DNA from: Xanthobacter dioxanivorans
GTDB taxonomy: Bacteria; Pseudomonadota; Alphaproteobacteria; Rhizobiales; Xanthobacteraceae
Assembly: GCF_016807805.1 (NCBI RefSeq)
Contig: NZ_CP063362.1
Span: forward strand, 4,258,501-4,322,500
DNA: 64,000 nt
Reading direction: 5' to 3'
This document shows, one piece after another, positions 47,658 through 57,100 of the stretch (its first letter is position 1; every line of letters starts with the position of its first letter). Below the pieces are notes generated by a model, which was not told where the DNA came from, did no database searches, and saw nothing but the letters and a program-made list of their open reading frames with translations. The translations under genes and the position numbers were made by a program.

Positions 47658-47763
47658 GGGGCAACTCCGGTCGGAAGAATCGGCGGGCGCCAGTATGGCC
47701 CGCCGGCGACTGCGGCGCATGGTGGGCGCGCGCCGCGGGAGCAAGGAAGGATTGCCGGCCGCC

Positions 47764-48207
47764 TCAGGCCTCGGCCGGCCGGGCGCCGGTCTGGCCAACG
47801 AGGCCCGCGGCGGCGATGCCGGCCAGCGCGCAGGCCTCGTCATTGTCCGACGTGTCGCCGGAAATACCGACCGCGCCGATGATGCCGGACGCATCGCGGA
47901 CGAGCACCCCGCCCGCCACCGGCACCAGGCGGCCCTGGCTCGCCGCCGCCAGGGCATTGAAGAAGTGCGGCACCTTCGTCGCGCGCTCGCCGAGCTCGCG
48001 CGAGCCAATGCCCATGCCCAGGGCGCCCCACGCCTTTCCCGACGCGATCTCCACCCGCAGGATGCCGGAATTGTCCTCGCGCTGGAGAGCGACGAGGTGG
48101 CCGCCGGCGTCGAGTACGGCGACGGTGAGCGGCGCCAGCCGCAGCTCGTGGCCCCTGGCCAGCGCCGCCTCGATGATCGCGACAGCTGTCTTGAGCGAAA
48201 GTCCCAT
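47764..48207 (-). CDS. GlcG/HbpS-like heme-degrading-type domain protein
   Basis: A 147-residue single-domain protein of the Haem_degrading (DUF336, GlcG/HbpS) family. Conserved features are LTVAVLDAGGHLVALQRED near residue 30, the central KAWGALGMGI, and the Gly-rich end GIIGAVGISGDTSDNDEACA. Some members bind heme or cobalamin; in catabolic operons the domain often accompanies oxidoreductases with unknown role. ATG 48207 is the only good start. A dispersed palindrome occupies its 5' region (48231-48331). Confidence 0.8.
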   Translation of the reverse strand: MGLSLKTAVAIIEAALARGHELRLAPLTVAVLDAGGHLVALQREDNSGILRVEIASGKAWGALGMGIGSRELGERATKVPHFFNALAAASQGRLVPVAGGVLVRDASGIIGAVGISGDTSDNDEACALAGIAAAGLVGQTGARPAEA

Positions 48208-48230
48208 GGTCGGCTTCCTGATCTCACGGA

Positions 48231-48331
48231 GCGCTTCCCAGCGAAGGGGATACCCGTTCGCGTGAAGAATGCGCGTGGAACCAATGACCCGGATCGCTGT
48301 CGCGATTGAGTGAAGCGCGAAGGCGATCCGG
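48231..48331. repeat. Interspersed palindromic element with second inverted repeat
   Basis: GCGCTTCCCAGCGAAGGGGA, TACCCGTTCGCGTGAAGAAT and GCGCG (48231-48275) closely resemble the widespread Hyphomicrobiales palindrome containing GAAGTGGATACCGGTTCGCG and TGAAGAAAATGCG. A second inverted repeat follows: CCGGATCGC (48289-48297) with GCGATCCGG (48323-48331). It separates the HbpS-like and HIBADH-like genes. Confidence 0.6.
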
Positions 48332-48352
48332 GACGGTGAAGGCGGATCGCTC

Positions 48353-49243
48353 TCAGGTGCGGGGCCGGAAGGCCCAGGCGGTGGTGAGGGTGGCGCCGTC
48401 GCTGTCGCCGAGGCCGTTGCGGCTCGCCTCGTCATAGATGGCGAGGGTGCGGGTCGCCACCGGCAGCTCGGTGCCGATGGCCTCCGCCGCGGCGATCATG
48501 GTGCGCAGGTCCTTGCGGATCCCATCCACGGAGAAGCCCGCGGGCCCCGGATCCTCGCCCGCCAGCGCCTTGGCGATGACGTCGCGGCGCACCTTCAGCA
48601 CGTTCATTCCGCCAGATGTCTCGGCGAAGAAGTCCACCGTCCATGCCGGATCGAGACCCAGGTGGCGGCACAGGGCATAGGCTTCGCCGAGGGTCTGGTA
48701 GTAGACGAGCAGCGGCAGGTTGATGGCGAGCTTGATGCTGGCGCCGGCCCCCACCGGTCCCACATGCTCCACCCGCCGGCACAGGTCGGCGAGAACGGGC
48801 CGCGCCCGCTCGAAATCGGCCTCCTCGCCGCCCGCCAGGCCGAGCAGATTGCCGGTGCGGGCGGGGCCCGTGGTACCGCCCACGGGGCATTCGATGAAGG
48901 CGCCGCCGGCGGCGCGAACCTGCTGCGCCAGGGCGATCGCCTCGTCCGGCAGCACGGTGCTCATCTCGATGAAGAGCGGCGCGTGCGGCAGGGGCGCGGA
49001 GATGAGGCCCTGCGGGCCGGTATAGACGTCTTTCAAGGCGGCGCCGTCGAGCAGGGAGGTGAGGATCACCTCGGCGTCGCGCGCGAGTTCCGCCGGGGAG
49101 GCCGCGACGGCCGCGCCCGCCTGCTGGAGCGGCCCGAGCTTATCGGGCGAGCGGTTCCAGACGGTGACCGAATGACCCTTCTCCAAGAGGCGCAGCGCCA
49201 TGGCGCTGCCCATGCGTCCCAGACCTGCGAACCCGATTTTCAT
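48353..49243 (-). CDS. NAD(P)-dependent beta-hydroxyacid dehydrogenase (3-hydroxyisobutyrate dehydrogenase family)
   Basis: A 296-residue enzyme that interconverts a beta-hydroxy acid and its semialdehyde or keto form. The cofactor motif is IGFAGLGRMGSAMALRLLEKG; the substrate-binding signature is FIECPVGGTTGPARTG, and the catalytic lysine is in GAGASIKLAINL. ATG 49243 follows GGGAGG. It is divergent from the CocE-type gene with an operator-like dyad between. A second member lies at 62057-62959 but the two are not close copies. Substrate likely a small hydroxyacid from the pathway. Confidence 0.88.
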   Translation of the reverse strand: MKIGFAGLGRMGSAMALRLLEKGHSVTVWNRSPDKLGPLQQAGAAVAASPAELARDAEVILTSLLDGAALKDVYTGPQGLISAPLPHAPLFIEMSTVLPDEAIALAQQVRAAGGAFIECPVGGTTGPARTGNLLGLAGGEEADFERARPVLADLCRRVEHVGPVGAGASIKLAINLPLLVYYQTLGEAYALCRHLGLDPAWTVDFFAETSGGMNVLKVRRDVIAKALAGEDPGPAGFSVDGIRKDLRTMIAAAEAIGTELPVATRTLAIYDEASRNGLGDSDGATLTTAWAFRPRT

Positions 49244-49293
49244 GAACGCCTCCCTGTGGGCCGATGTGAAACGACCCACATTTTTGCTCTTGC

Positions 49294-49314
49294 TAATGAT
49301 CGAACGATCAATAA
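49294..49314. promoter_or_regulatory. Operator-like palindrome between divergent HIBADH-like and CocE-type genes
   Basis: TAATGA, TCGAACGA, TCAATAA; the centre TGATCGAACGATCA is a perfect 6-bp dyad with a 2-bp spacer. Arms are identical to those at 32838-32858. On the plus strand it overlaps TTGCTA-N16-TAACAT, a possible promoter for the CocE-type gene. Confidence 0.6.
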
Positions 49315-49408
49315 CATGATCGTCGCATCCTGCAAGCTGTGCAGGCAGCAAAATAAGAAAGCCGGCAAGTAAAACGCCGGCACGACCAAGCGCCGAGGGA
49401 GGCACGCA

Positions 49409-51196
49409 ATGGGCTTTATCGCACCCCGTCCCCAGGACGGGGACGCTGCCGCGCGGGACCGTCGGTCCCACGTCGAATTCCGCTCCGGCATGCGCATTCT
49501 CTGGGATGTCCCCATCCCCATGGACGACGGCGCCGTGGTGCGCGCCGATGTGTTCCTGCCGCAGGCGGAGGGGCGCTACCCGGTCTTGTTGACCTACGGT
49601 CCCTACGCCAAGGGCCTCGCCTTCCAGGACGGTTATCCAAGCGCTTGGGAGCGGATGGCGCAGAAGCATCCGGATGTGGCCGCGGCCTCCAGCAACCTGT
49701 TCCAGGCGTGGGAGGTGGTGGACCCGGAGAAATGGGTTCCGGAAGGTTATGCCTGCGTGCGCGTGGACAGCCGCGGCTGCGGCACCTCGCCCGGCTATGT
49801 CGACCCCTTCGGCCCGCGGGAGCAGAAGGATTTCTACGACTGCATCGAATGGGCGGGCGTGCAGGAGTGGAGCAGCGGCAAGGTCGGGCTGAACGGCATT
49901 TCCTATTTCGGCAGCAACCAGTGGCACGTGGCCAAGCACAAGCCGCCGCATCTTGCGGCTATGTGCATCTGGGAGGGATCCGCCGACTGGTTTCGCGACA
50001 TGACGCACCACGGCGGCATCCTCTCCACCTTCTGGGCCAACTGGTACGACATGCAGGTGAAGACGGTGCAGTACGGCATCGGCGAGCGCGGACGCCGCAG
50101 CCGGGCCACCGGCCAGCTGGTGTGCGGCCCGGACCTGCTGAGCGAGGAGGACCTGGCGGCGAACCGGTGCGAGTTCGGCGCCGAGATCCGCAGCCACCCG
50201 CTCGACGACGACTACCACAAGGACCGCTCGCCGGTATGGGACGACATCGAGGTGCCGTTCCTCTCCGCCGCAAACTGGGGCGGGCAGGGGCTGCATCCGC
50301 GCGGCAACTTCGAGGGCTTCGTGCGTGCCGCCTCCAGGGACAAGTGGCTGGAAGTGCACGGCATCGAGCACTGGACGCATTTCTACACGGACTATGGCCG
50401 CAAGCTGCAGCTGCGCTTCTTCGACCACTTCCTCAAGGGCGAGGACAATGGCTGGGACCGCGAGCCGCGAGTGCTCCTCCAGGTGCGCCATCCCGGCGAG
50501 CGCTTCGTCGCGCGGGCGGAGAATGAATGGCCGCTCGCCCGAACCCAGTGGACCAGGCTCAACCTTCATCCGCGCACCGGCCGGCTCGCCCCCGAGCCCG
50601 TGGCCAATGTGACCGAGCTATCCTTCGACGCGATGGGGGAGGGCGTGACCTTCATCTCGCCGCCCATGGAAAAGGAGACGGAGATCACCGGACCCATGGC
50701 TGCCAGGATCGTCGTCTCGTCCTCGACGACCGATGCGGACCTGTTCCTGGTGTTCCGCGTGTTCTCCGCCGACCTGAAGGAGGTGGTGTTCCAGGGTGCC
50801 ATCGATCCGCACACGCCGGTGGCGCAGGGCTGGCTGAGGGCCTCGCACCGCAAGCTCGATCCTGCCTTGTCCCAGCCCTACCGTCCCTATCACACCCACG
50901 ACGAGCGCCAGCCGCTGACGCCCGGGGAGCCGGTGCAGCTGGACATCGAGATCTGGCCCACCTGCATCGTCGTGCCGAAGGGCTACCGCATCGCCCTCAC
51001 CGTGCGCGGCAAGGACTACGAATATCCCGGCGGCTCGGGCGGACGACTGTCGAACTTCAAGAACGAGATGACCGGCTGCGGGCCGTTCCTCCACGACGAT
51101 CCGATCGACCGGCCGATGGAGATCTACGGCGGTACGACGACGCTGCATTTCGCCCCCGACACGGACTCCTACCTGCTGCTGCCGATCATTCCGTAA
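49409..51196 (+). CDS. CocE/NonD-family (X-Pro dipeptidyl-peptidase-like) hydrolase
   Basis: A 595-residue serine hydrolase. The alpha/beta core carries the nucleophile S165 in VGLNGISYFGSNQW; upstream is the CVRVDSRGCGTSPGY segment typical of this family, with the catalytic acid and base expected around residues 280-320 (GQGLHPRGN, GIEHWTHFY). The C-terminal ~230 residues form the jelly-roll X-Pro dipeptidyl-peptidase C-terminal domain. Family members hydrolyse cocaine, glutaryl-7-ACA and other esters or amides. No signal peptide, so cytoplasmic. Start ATG 49409 with GAGGGAGG upstream. Confidence 0.87.
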   Translation: MGFIAPRPQDGDAAARDRRSHVEFRSGMRILWDVPIPMDDGAVVRADVFLPQAEGRYPVLLTYGPYAKGLAFQDGYPSAWERMAQKHPDVAAASSNLFQAWEVVDPEKWVPEGYACVRVDSRGCGTSPGYVDPFGPREQKDFYDCIEWAGVQEWSSGKVGLNGISYFGSNQWHVAKHKPPHLAAMCIWEGSADWFRDMTHHGGILSTFWANWYDMQVKTVQYGIGERGRRSRATGQLVCGPDLLSEEDLAANRCEFGAEIRSHPLDDDYHKDRSPVWDDIEVPFLSAANWGGQGLHPRGNFEGFVRAASRDKWLEVHGIEHWTHFYTDYGRKLQLRFFDHFLKGEDNGWDREPRVLLQVRHPGERFVARAENEWPLARTQWTRLNLHPRTGRLAPEPVANVTELSFDAMGEGVTFISPPMEKETEITGPMAARIVVSSSTTDADLFLVFRVFSADLKEVVFQGAIDPHTPVAQGWLRASHRKLDPALSQPYRPYHTHDERQPLTPGEPVQLDIEIWPTCIVVPKGYRIALTVRGKDYEYPGGSGGRLSNFKNEMTGCGPFLHDDPIDRPMEIYGGTTTLHFAPDTDSYLLLPIIP

Positions 51197-51374
51197 GGGC
51201 GGCGGCGGTCCCCTCCGAGGGGGGCCGCCAGGCGGTGGGTGGAGGCGCCCGGCCGGGGTACGCAACCATTTGAATTCAATGCGAAATCCGCCCGTCACCA
51301 AAGGTGCGGGCGGACCCCGGGGAGGTGCGTCCCCGGCGCCGTGGATGACTCGGCAAGGCGGGATCAATTGTGCC

Positions 51375-51403
51375 TTGACACCTGTCTTTTTCTCGCCTGT
51401 GAT
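51375..51403 (+). promoter_or_regulatory. Candidate promoter of the GntR gene
   Basis: A consensus TTGACA (51375-51380) is followed after 17 bp by TGTGAT (51398-51403), a poor -10 box. The start codon is 26 nt further on. Confidence 0.4.
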
Positions 51404-51428
51404 ATCTCACGAAGAGAGAAAAATAACG

Positions 51429-52067
51429 ATGCTGGCACGCCATACGATCTACGAAACCGTGCGCAACGACATCATGCGTTGTGTCATCATGCCGGGGGCG
51501 GAGATCCGTGAGGCCGACCTCGCACAACGGTTTGGGGTGAGCAAGTCGCCGGTGCGGGATGCCCTGCAGCGGCTCGAGAACGAGGGCTTGGTCGAGATCG
51601 AGGCCCGACGCGGCCACAAGGTCCGTGCCATATCAGTACGTGACGCCAATGACCTGCTGGAGCTTCGTCAGATTCTCGAAGAGGCATGCGTCAGGAAAGT
51701 GGCGCGGGTGGCGAGCGACGCGGACCTCGCGGGCCTCGACCGGTTTCGCGTCGTCGATACGACATCGGCAGAGGCCTTTGCGCACTACAATCACGCGTTT
51801 CACCATCATCTGGCCGTGCTTTCGCAAAACCAGAGGATCGCCGACGAAACCATGCGTGCCATGGATTTTTACGCGCGGCTTGTCCTCATAAGCTTGTCGG
51901 CCATCGCCGATCGTGGTTTCGACGAGCCGTTGAACGACCATGTCGAGGTGATCGAGGCGCTGCAGGCGCGCAACGGAAATGCAGCCGCGCGGGTGGTGCG
52001 CCGGCATGTCGGCAAGTCGCGCGCGCAGATCATGCGGGCGCTGGGGGCCCGTCCCATCGTCGGCTGA
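51429..52067 (+). CDS. GntR-family (FCD subfamily) transcriptional regulator
   Basis: A 212-residue regulator. The winged helix-turn-helix covers residues ~8-70 (IREADLAQRFGVSKSPVRDA, LQRLENEGLVEIEARRGHKV); the C-terminal helical FCD domain contains the metal-type histidines (HYNHAFHHHL and later DHVEVIEAL). FCD regulators usually sense carboxylic acids. The ATG at 51429 starts right at the conserved domain. It precedes importer 2 on the same strand by 121 nt and is a good candidate for its regulator. The gene is less GC-rich than its neighbours by eye. Confidence 0.9.
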   Translation: MLARHTIYETVRNDIMRCVIMPGAEIREADLAQRFGVSKSPVRDALQRLENEGLVEIEARRGHKVRAISVRDANDLLELRQILEEACVRKVARVASDADLAGLDRFRVVDTTSAEAFAHYNHAFHHHLAVLSQNQRIADETMRAMDFYARLVLISLSAIADRGFDEPLNDHVEVIEALQARNGNAAARVVRRHVGKSRAQIMRALGARPIVG

Positions 52068-52188
52068 CGCTGAACGTCAGAACAAATTCCGTAACAATGC
52101 CGCGGCAGGAGCATCCGGGCGAAATCGCATCAATAAATCGCTCCATACAAAAGAAAAACACAGTTCCAGGGAACGACAAGGAGACACC

Positions 52189-53439
52189 ATGTTGGTCGAT
52201 CGCAGAACCCTCATCAAAGGGGTGGGAGCGGGCGTCGGCGCAGCCGTGCTCGGAGCGCCGGCGGTCCGCGCGCAATCAAAGCCCCTCCGGATCGGATTCA
52301 TGACCGTGAAGACCGGCCCGCTGGCCTCGGGCGGCATCCAGATGGAGCAGGGGCTGGTCCTCTACCTGAAGGAGCACAATAACATGCTCGCCGGCGTGCC
52401 GGTGGAGCTGTTCACGGTGGACACCGGCGGCGCCCCGGCCGTGGCCCGCACCAAGCTCCAGGAGCTGGTGGAGCTCAACAAGATCGACTGCATGATCGGT
52501 CCGCTCTCCACCCAGGAGGCGCTGGCCATCGACGACACCATCCGCGAGACCAAGATCCCCACCGTCTTCGTCGCCGCGGCCGACGACCTCACCCAGCGGC
52601 GCGTCAATCCGTGGGTGATCCGCGTCACCTCCACCTCGTCGCAGTGCGCGCACGTGATGGGCGACTACGCGGCCAGGGACCTGAAGTACAAGCGCGCCGC
52701 CACCATCGCCGACGACATCGCCTATGGCCACGAGATGAATGCCGGCTTCCAGCGGGTGTTCGAGGAGGAAGGCGGCAAGGTGGTGCAGAAGCTGTGGCCG
52801 CCTTTGGCCGTGCCGGACTACGGCACCTACATCGCCCAGCTCAATCCCAAGCTCGACGGCCTGTTCTGCGGCTTTGCTGGGTCCAACGGCTTTCGCTTCT
52901 TCCGCCAGTTCTACGAATACGGGCTGAAGGACAAGCTACCGCTGCTCGGCGGCATGACCGCATTCGACGAATCCCTGCTGCCCCGCATGGGTGATGATGC
53001 GATCGGTCTGCTTTCGGTTTGCTGGTATTCGGCGACGATCGACAATCCGCAGAACAAGAAATTCGTGGCCGCCATGCAGCGGGACTATAAGGTGGACCCC
53101 GGCTTCTATGCCGCCGCCACCTACACGGCCGCCGCCGTGCTGGAAGCGAGCGTGAAGGCGCTCGGCGCGCGCGTCGGCGACAAGGAGGCCCTGCGCGATT
53201 CCCTGCACGCCATCAAGGTGGAGGACACCTGCCGAGGGCCGGTGAGCCTCGACAAGAATGGCAACGTGGTCGGCAATGTCTACGTACGCCGGGTGGAGAA
53301 GGAGAACGGGCGGTTCGTCAACAAGGTCATCAAGACCTACGAGAATATCGGCCAGTTCTGGACGTACGACCCCGATGCTTTCATCAAGAGTCCGGTCTAT
53401 TCTCGCGATTTTCCGGCCGCAAAGAACCTGGAGAACTAG
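52189..53439 (+). CDS. ABC transporter substrate-binding protein, branched-chain type (importer 2)
   Basis: A 416-residue periplasmic binding protein (Peripla_BP_6). Tat-like signal at the N-terminus: DRRTLIKGVGAGVGAAVLG then AVRAQ. Mature part opens LRIGFMTVKTGPLASGGIQM and contains IDCMIGPLSTQEALAI and RAATIADDIAYGHEM. It resembles binding proteins for aromatic acids and amides as much as amino acids and is not a close copy of the importer 1 protein. ATG 52189 has AAGGAGA 5 nt upstream. Three hairpins separate it from the permease genes. Confidence 0.88.
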   Translation: MLVDRRTLIKGVGAGVGAAVLGAPAVRAQSKPLRIGFMTVKTGPLASGGIQMEQGLVLYLKEHNNMLAGVPVELFTVDTGGAPAVARTKLQELVELNKIDCMIGPLSTQEALAIDDTIRETKIPTVFVAAADDLTQRRVNPWVIRVTSTSSQCAHVMGDYAARDLKYKRAATIADDIAYGHEMNAGFQRVFEEEGGKVVQKLWPPLAVPDYGTYIAQLNPKLDGLFCGFAGSNGFRFFRQFYEYGLKDKLPLLGGMTAFDESLLPRMGDDAIGLLSVCWYSATIDNPQNKKFVAAMQRDYKVDPGFYAAATYTAAAVLEASVKALGARVGDKEALRDSLHAIKVEDTCRGPVSLDKNGNVVGNVYVRRVEKENGRFVNKVIKTYENIGQFWTYDPDAFIKSPVYSRDFPAAKNLEN

Positions 53440-53446
53440 AGTGAGG

Positions 53447-53614
53447 CCCGATCAGTTTTCGGTGAAGGCTGATCGGGGCGTGATCTGGGGCCCCGTGGCG
53501 GGGCGTTCGCAGGGTCCTGCGTCGCTGGCGCTCCCTCATGGTCGGGCGCGCCCCTGAAGTCGACGGCTGGCGACTTCATTCCCTGAAACGGACCCCGCCA
53601 ACATGCGGGGTCCG
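53447..53614 (+). other. Three hairpins between binding-protein and permease genes (importer 2)
   Basis: Inverted repeats: CCCGATCAG (53447-53455) with 53469-53477, 9 bp; TGAAGTCG (53555-53562) with 53571-53578, 8 bp; CGGACCCCGC (53589-53598) with 53605-53614, 10 bp and a 6-nt loop. None has a T-run. The 328-nt gap (53440-53767) otherwise shows nothing supportable as a gene. Confidence 0.65.
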
Positions 53615-53767
53615 GCGGTCCGTGCGGGGGCCGCGAAGGGCTTTCGCGCGGTGTCGCCCGTCTCTGCTGCGCCGGGCGCCGCAGCGGCATGGGACGCATC
53701 TCGTCCCGCCGCGCCCGCATCGCGGATAGCGGCGGTCACGAATTCTTTGCCTCCAGAGGAAGACCGG

Positions 53768-54628
53768 ATGCAATTCTGGCTCATTCAAACCCTCAACAGT
53801 ATTGCCTTCGCCGGCCTGCTGTTCCTGCTGTCGGCCGGATTCTCGCTGATCTTCGGCCTGATGCGCATGCCAAACCTCGCGCACGGCGCCTTCTTCATGC
53901 TGGGGGCCTATTTCGGCGCCAGCTTCATGAGCTTCGGGATCAACTTCTGGGCCGCGGCGCTTCTGGCCGGCCTGGCGGTGGGCGTGCTCGGCGTGCTGCT
54001 GGAGCGCCTGCTGCTGCGGCGGCTCGCCGGCAACACCCAGGGCCAGGTGCTGGTGACGCTGGGCGTCTCGTTCATCATCGCCGATGTCTGCCTCGTGGTG
54101 TGGACCGGCGATCCAGTCCCGGTGCCGGCGCCGGCCTGGCTGCGGCCGCCGCTGCTGCTCATGGGCTTTGCCTTCCCCACCTACCGGCTGGTGGTGCTGG
54201 TGGTGGCCATCGTGGCGGCGGTGCTGCTCTATCTGCTGCTCGAGCGCACCCGCCTCGGCGCCATGATCCGCGCCGGCGTGGACGACATGGAGATGGCGCG
54301 CGGCGTCGGCATCCGCGTCTCGCTGCTGTTCATGCTGGTGTTCATGCTGGGCGCCGCGCTCGCCGGCCTCGGCGGCACCATCGGCGGGCCGATCATGCAG
54401 GCTTATCCGGGGCTCGATGCGGACATGCTGCCGCTGGCGCTGGTGGTGGTGATTCTCGGCGGCGTCGGCAGCCTGCCGGGCGCCTTCGTCGGCAGTCTGG
54501 TGGTGGGCTTCATCTACAATTTCGGCACGGCGCTGTTCCCGGATTTCGCCTACGTCATCCTCTTCCTCCCCATGGTGGCGGCGCTCGTGCTGATGCCCGA
54601 GGGTCTTTTCGCGGGAGCACGCCAATGA
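53768..54628 (+). CDS. Branched-chain-type ABC transporter permease, LivH-like (importer 2)
   Basis: A 286-residue membrane permease. LivH hallmarks are FAGLLFLLSAGFSLIFGLMR then MPNLAHGAFFMLGAY, and the C-terminal LALVVVILGGVGSLPGAFVG. ATG 53768 has AGAGGAAGA upstream; the frame open to 53603 crosses the last hairpin and is not used. It overlaps the LivM-like gene by ATGA. Confidence 0.9.
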   Translation: MQFWLIQTLNSIAFAGLLFLLSAGFSLIFGLMRMPNLAHGAFFMLGAYFGASFMSFGINFWAAALLAGLAVGVLGVLLERLLLRRLAGNTQGQVLVTLGVSFIIADVCLVVWTGDPVPVPAPAWLRPPLLLMGFAFPTYRLVVLVVAIVAAVLLYLLLERTRLGAMIRAGVDDMEMARGVGIRVSLLFMLVFMLGAALAGLGGTIGGPIMQAYPGLDADMLPLALVVVILGGVGSLPGAFVGSLVVGFIYNFGTALFPDFAYVILFLPMVAALVLMPEGLFAGARQ

Positions 54629-55623
54629 GCCGGACCGGTCTTGCCTTCCTGCTCGGCCTCGGCGCGGCGGCGCTGGTGCCGTTCGTGCTGAACGATTTCT
54701 TCACCAACCTTGCGAGCCAGATCATCTGCTATGCCCTGTTCGCGGTCAGCCTGAACCTCATCGTCGGCTTCGGCGGCATGACCTCGCTGGGCCACGCGGC
54801 CTATTTCGGCATCGCCGCCTACGCGGTGACCTGGTGCGTCACGGTGGCGGGCATGGGTCAGCTCTCCGCCGCCATCTGCGCGCTGGCGCTGGCCACGGCG
54901 ACGGCGGCGGTGTTCGGCGTTCTCGCGCTCAGGGCGAGCGGCCTGTCCTTCCTCATGATCACGCTGGCCCTTGGCCAGATCGTGTGGGGCGTTGCCTACC
55001 GGTGGGTCGGGCTGACCCAGGGCGAGACGGGCATGCGCTTTCCGGCGCGGCCGCAGCCCCTTGGCTTCAACATCGAGGGTGCGCGCGGCTTCTATTTCTT
55101 CTCGCTCATCATCTTCGCCGTGTCGCTCTACTTTGTCTGGCGGGTGGTGAATTCGCCCTTCGGCGCCGCCTTGCGGGGGTCGAAGGAGCAGCCCCGGCGC
55201 ATGCGGATGCTCGGCCACAATGTGTGGATGATCCGCTGGGTCGCCTTCATCATGTCCGGCTTCTGGGCGGCGGTGGCGGGGCTGCTGTTCGTCTATTTCC
55301 AGAAGTTCGTGAGCCCCTACGTGGTCTCGCTCCAGCAGTCGGCCGAGGTGCTGCTGATGTCCATCCTCGGCGGCGCCTCCACGCTGGCGGGGCCGGTGGT
55401 GGGCGCGGTGGTGGTGACGCTGGTCAAGAACGTGGCCTCCACCTACGTGGAGCGCTGGAACGCGCTCCTCGGCCTCATCTTCATCGTGGCGGTGGTGTTC
55501 ATGCCGAACGGGCTGGTGCCGGGCTTCCAGGCGCTCTGGAGCCGGATGCTGAGGCCGCGCGCGGCAAAATCCGCCGGAACGCCCGGCCAGGGCCAGACCC
55601 CCTCCGCGGAGCATGCGTCATGA
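54625..55623 (+). CDS. Branched-chain-type ABC transporter permease, LivM-like (importer 2)
   Basis: A 332-residue permease. The family segment SLNLIVGFGGMTSLGHAAYF is near residue 45, and the coupling loop LRGSKEQPRRMRMLGHNVWM near residue 190. A ~25-residue Ala/Gly/Pro-rich hydrophilic tail ends the protein. ATGA overlaps on both sides tie its translation to the LivH- and LivG-like genes. Confidence 0.9.
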   Translation: MSRTGLAFLLGLGAAALVPFVLNDFFTNLASQIICYALFAVSLNLIVGFGGMTSLGHAAYFGIAAYAVTWCVTVAGMGQLSAAICALALATATAAVFGVLALRASGLSFLMITLALGQIVWGVAYRWVGLTQGETGMRFPARPQPLGFNIEGARGFYFFSLIIFAVSLYFVWRVVNSPFGAALRGSKEQPRRMRMLGHNVWMIRWVAFIMSGFWAAVAGLLFVYFQKFVSPYVVSLQQSAEVLLMSILGGASTLAGPVVGAVVVTLVKNVASTYVERWNALLGLIFIVAVVFMPNGLVPGFQALWSRMLRPRAAKSAGTPGQGQTPSAEHAS

Positions 55624-56352
55624 ACGCCGCCGCCCTTGAAATCAGTGGCCTGACGAAGCGCTTCGGCGGCCTGGTGGTGACCCGCGACGTGTCCATGCGC
55701 ATCGCCCCCGGCGAGCGGCGGCTCATCATCGGGCCCAACGGGGCGGGCAAGACCACCCTGTTCAACCAGATCACCGGCGACCTGCAGCCCAATTCCGGCT
55801 GCATCCGCATGTTCGGTGAGGACATCACCAAGCTGAAGACCCGCCACCGGGTGGCGCGCGGCCTGGCGCGGACCTACCAGATCCTGACCCTGTTTCCGCA
55901 GGAGACGCTGCTGCACAACGTGGTGCTGTCGCTCCTCGGGCTAAGGCTGGAGCGCTGGGACCCGTGGCGGATCCTCGCCAACCGGTCGGACCTGTTCGAT
56001 CTCGCCCAGGACTCGCTGCAGCAGGTGGGGCTGGGCGCGTCCGGCCGGCGGCGGGTGGCGGAGACGTCCTACGGCGAGCGCCGGCGGCTGGAGCTGGCCA
56101 TGGCGCTGGCCCAGAAGCCGAAGGTGCTGCTTCTGGACGAGCCGCTCGCCGGCCTGTCGCCGGAAGAGCGCAACGGGGTGAGCGAGCTGTTCGCCGCCAT
56201 TCCGCGCGACGTCACCATCATCATGATCGAGCACGACATGGACGTCGCCCTTGCCTTCGCCGAGCAGATCACCGTGCTCCATTTCGGGCAGGTGATCGTC
56301 GAGGGGACAAGGTCCGAGGTGGTGTCCGATCCGCGCACGCGGGAGATCTATC

Positions 56353-56363
<11 letters not shown>
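55620..56363 (+). CDS. Branched-chain-type ABC transporter ATP-binding protein, LivG-like (importer 2)
   Basis: A 247-residue ATPase: Walker A GPNGAGKTT, signature TSYGERRRLELAMALA, Walker B VLLLDEPLAGLSP and switch histidine in MIEHDMDVA. All catalytic residues are intact, in contrast to the modified signature of importer 1. It overlaps the LivF-like gene by 11 nt. Confidence 0.9.
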
Positions 56364-57075
<712 letters not shown>

Positions 57076-57100
57076 GAGCCATAGTGCAGGACAAAGCAAG

